Of a stretch of DNA of 7,361 nucleotides, positions 6,762 to 7,361 are shown piece after piece (the stretch's first letter is position 1; each line of letters opens with the position of its first letter). Location: assembly GCA_008933525.1 (NCBI GenBank), contig WBUV01000152.1, positions 1-7,361 on the forward strand. Reading direction: 5' to 3'. The position numbers and the translations under genes were made by a program. Source of the DNA: Bacteroidales bacterium. GTDB taxonomy: Bacteria > Bacteroidota > Bacteroidia > Bacteroidales > Tenuifilaceae. Below the pieces are notes generated by a model, which had not been told where the DNA came from, ran no database searches, and saw nothing but the letters and a program-made list of their open reading frames with translations.

Positions 6762-6837
6762 TGAGAGAATAAGACAATGAGAGAATGAGCAAATTTGAAG
6801 ATTTAAAGATTTGAAAATTGGGAGATTTTGAGAGAAT
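6762..6837. repeat. Three copies of TGAGAGAAT upstream of the yicC promoter
   Basis: Exact copies lie at 6762-6770, 6778-6786 and 6829-6837, with start-to-start distances of 16 and 51 bases. Related GAGAATGAG occurs at 6741-6749 and 6781-6789. On the minus strand they read ATTCTCTCA and lie just upstream of the yicC -33 element. They may be a protein-binding array or simply slippage-derived low complexity. Confidence 0.5.
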
Positions 6838-6913
6838 TAGAAAGGATGTAAAATGCAGAATGATGAATTTTGAATGTTAAAGGAATAAACCCTAACACGG
6901 CAATAACTATAGC

Positions 6914-6931
6914 CCCGAGTTTTAACTCGGG
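6914..6931. repeat. Perfect palindrome CCCGAGTT-TT-AACTCGGG (REP-like)
   Basis: CCCGAGTT at 6914-6921 pairs perfectly with AACTCGGG at 6924-6931 around a two-base TT. It is a GC-rich island in AT-rich surroundings. No T-run follows on either strand (GTGTTAAT on the right, GGCTATAG on the left strand), so it is a poor terminator. Its form resembles dispersed REP-type palindromes that I associate with Bacteroidetes intergenic DNA, but this cannot be tested within one window. Confidence 0.55.
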
Positions 6932-6955
6932 TGTTAATACGCGGAAAAATTAAAA

Positions 6956-7006
6956 GCGATGCACGGAATAACGAAGGTTTGATAGATTTAAAAATGGTTG
7001 CATCGC
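6956..7006. repeat. 8-bp inverted repeat GCGATGCA / TGCATCGC with 35-base spacer
   Basis: GCGATGCA at 6956-6963 and TGCATCGC at 6999-7006 are exact reverse complements. The 51-base unit could form a long-loop hairpin, or be the terminal repeats of a very small element; both outer flanks carry A-runs. It starts 24 bases after the CCCGAGTT palindrome, so the two may be parts of one element. No transposase gene is present. Confidence 0.45.
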
Positions 7007-7140
7007 AAAGGATTAATATTGCATGGAACAAAAAATGAAAAAAAATACCAACTACCCCAATCAATTTACTATCCAAATAACTCATTCAACTCAATAACCA
7101 ATAACTTATTAACTTATCAACCATTCAACCCAAAAATATC

Positions 7141-7148
7141 TACATTTG
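7141..7148 (+). promoter_or_regulatory. Probable -7 promoter box for the DUF486 gene
   Basis: TACATTTG matches the Bacteroidetes -7 consensus TAnnTTTG exactly and would give a leader of about 45 bases before the ATG at 7200. No -33 TTG or TTTG is possible because the 110 bases before the box's final G contain no G at all. The promoter is therefore either -33-independent, weak or activator-assisted. Confidence 0.5.
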
Positions 7149-7199
7149 CAACCAAATTTCATTTTACTTGTTTACACATCAGTTTCAAAGTTTACTAAT

Positions 7200-7361
7200 A
7201 TGGGAATGAAGGCTTTTTACACGATACTGTTGCTGGTACTGTCAAACACATTTATGACACTTGCATGGTATGGTCATTTAAAATTTAAGGATTTAAAGTG
7301 GTTTGAGAATTTGGGATTGGTCGCAATTGTTATGATTAGCTGGGGAATTGCACTTTTCGAG
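7200..7361 (+). CDS. DMT family protein (DUF486), N-terminal part, cut by the window end
   Basis: The first 54 codons of a small integral membrane protein are visible, still open at the last base. The start MGMKAFYTILLLVLSNTF is followed by MTLAWYGHLKF (19-29), the signature of the DUF486 family (small proteins of about 110-120 residues related to drug/metabolite transporters). Residues 6-23 form one likely membrane helix, and 38-53, ending in SWGIALFE, form the beginning of a second. About half of the protein is missing, and DUF486 members have no established substrate. The ATG at 7200 is chosen because it gives the family N-terminus; Met3 is an alternative. It is divergent from the yicC operon, and no partner gene is visible. 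Confidence 0.85.
   Translation, partial: MGMKAFYTILLLVLSNTFMTLAWYGHLKFKDLKWFENLGLVAIVMISWGIALFE

Larger units (their letters stand above)
6701..7199. other. 499-base divergent intergenic region without a gene
   Basis: This region separates the divergently transcribed yicC operon and DUF486 gene. Short open frames on both strands lack any family resemblance and run through repeats and palindromes, so I call none. From left to right it holds the yicC promoter, a nearly C-free tract with repeated TGAGAGAAT, a CCCGAGTT palindrome, an 8-bp inverted repeat, a 110-base tract with no G, and the probable promoter of the DUF486 gene. The middle part (about 6890-7035) has a higher GC content than its flanks and may be the remnant of a small mobile or REP-like element. 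Confidence 0.7.

Noticed and set aside
6837..7085. An 82-codon open frame on the minus strand in the large intergenic region
   Set aside because: It runs through the palindrome and inverted repeat, has no recognisable domain, and its composition matches non-coding low-complexity DNA. No promoter or family match supports it.
6998..7198. A 66-codon open frame on the plus strand before the DUF486 gene
   Set aside because: It covers the G-free tract and the -7 box of the next gene, is rich in Asn, Thr, Ile and Lys as expected from AT-rich non-coding DNA, and has no family resemblance.
1..7361. CRISPR array, tRNA or rRNA genes, phage, toxin-antitoxin or defence genes
   Set aside because: No regular repeat-spacer array, no tRNA-like fold and no matching protein families were seen on either strand. 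The coding content is metabolic and housekeeping.

Overview
The window looks like ordinary chromosomal DNA of an anaerobic member of the Bacteroidetes, most likely the order Bacteroidales or a close relative. Four things suggest this. The DNA is AT-rich and genes lack Shine-Dalgarno sequences. The -7 promoter boxes that can be seen have the Bacteroidetes form TAnnTTTG. Gene content includes a ferredoxin-dependent 2-oxoacid oxidoreductase, which is typical of anaerobes. The yicC-gmk-nadD order is one I know from Bacteroidales. The genus cannot be fixed from sequence reading alone.

Layout. Positions 1-150 are a non-coding leader. A plus-strand operon runs from 151 to 4217: a PLP-dependent class I/II aminotransferase, a two-cluster ferredoxin, and the alpha, beta and gamma subunits of a 2-oxoacid:ferredoxin oxidoreductase of the VOR/KOR type. 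A symmetric terminator hairpin (4237-4260) separates it from a convergent minus-strand operon that reads yicC (6700-5822), gmk (5694-5128), nadD (5124-4522) and a small TPR protein (4529-4263). Positions 6701-7199 are a 499-base non-coding region. It holds the yicC promoter, a probable promoter for the next gene, low-complexity repeats, a perfect 8-bp palindrome and an 8-bp inverted repeat. The window ends inside a plus-strand DUF486/DMT-family small membrane protein (from 7200).

How the genes work together. The aminotransferase and the four-subunit oxidoreductase make a coherent route between amino acids, 2-oxo acids and acyl-CoAs, with electrons passed to or from ferredoxin. Branched-chain amino acids are the likeliest substrates, but this is inferred. 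The minus-strand operon is housekeeping: an endoribonuclease, GMP recycling and NAD synthesis, plus a TPR protein of unknown partner whose start overlaps the nadD stop.

I found no defence system, CRISPR array, phage, integron or RNA gene, and nothing that I would call a new biological system. The parts most worth a second look are non-coding: mirrored G-depleted tracts flanking the 6701-7199 intergenic region, the REP-like palindrome inside it, and an A/T-only hairpin just before the alpha subunit gene. Three start sites were moved inward from the longest open frames: yicC, gmk and the TPR gene.
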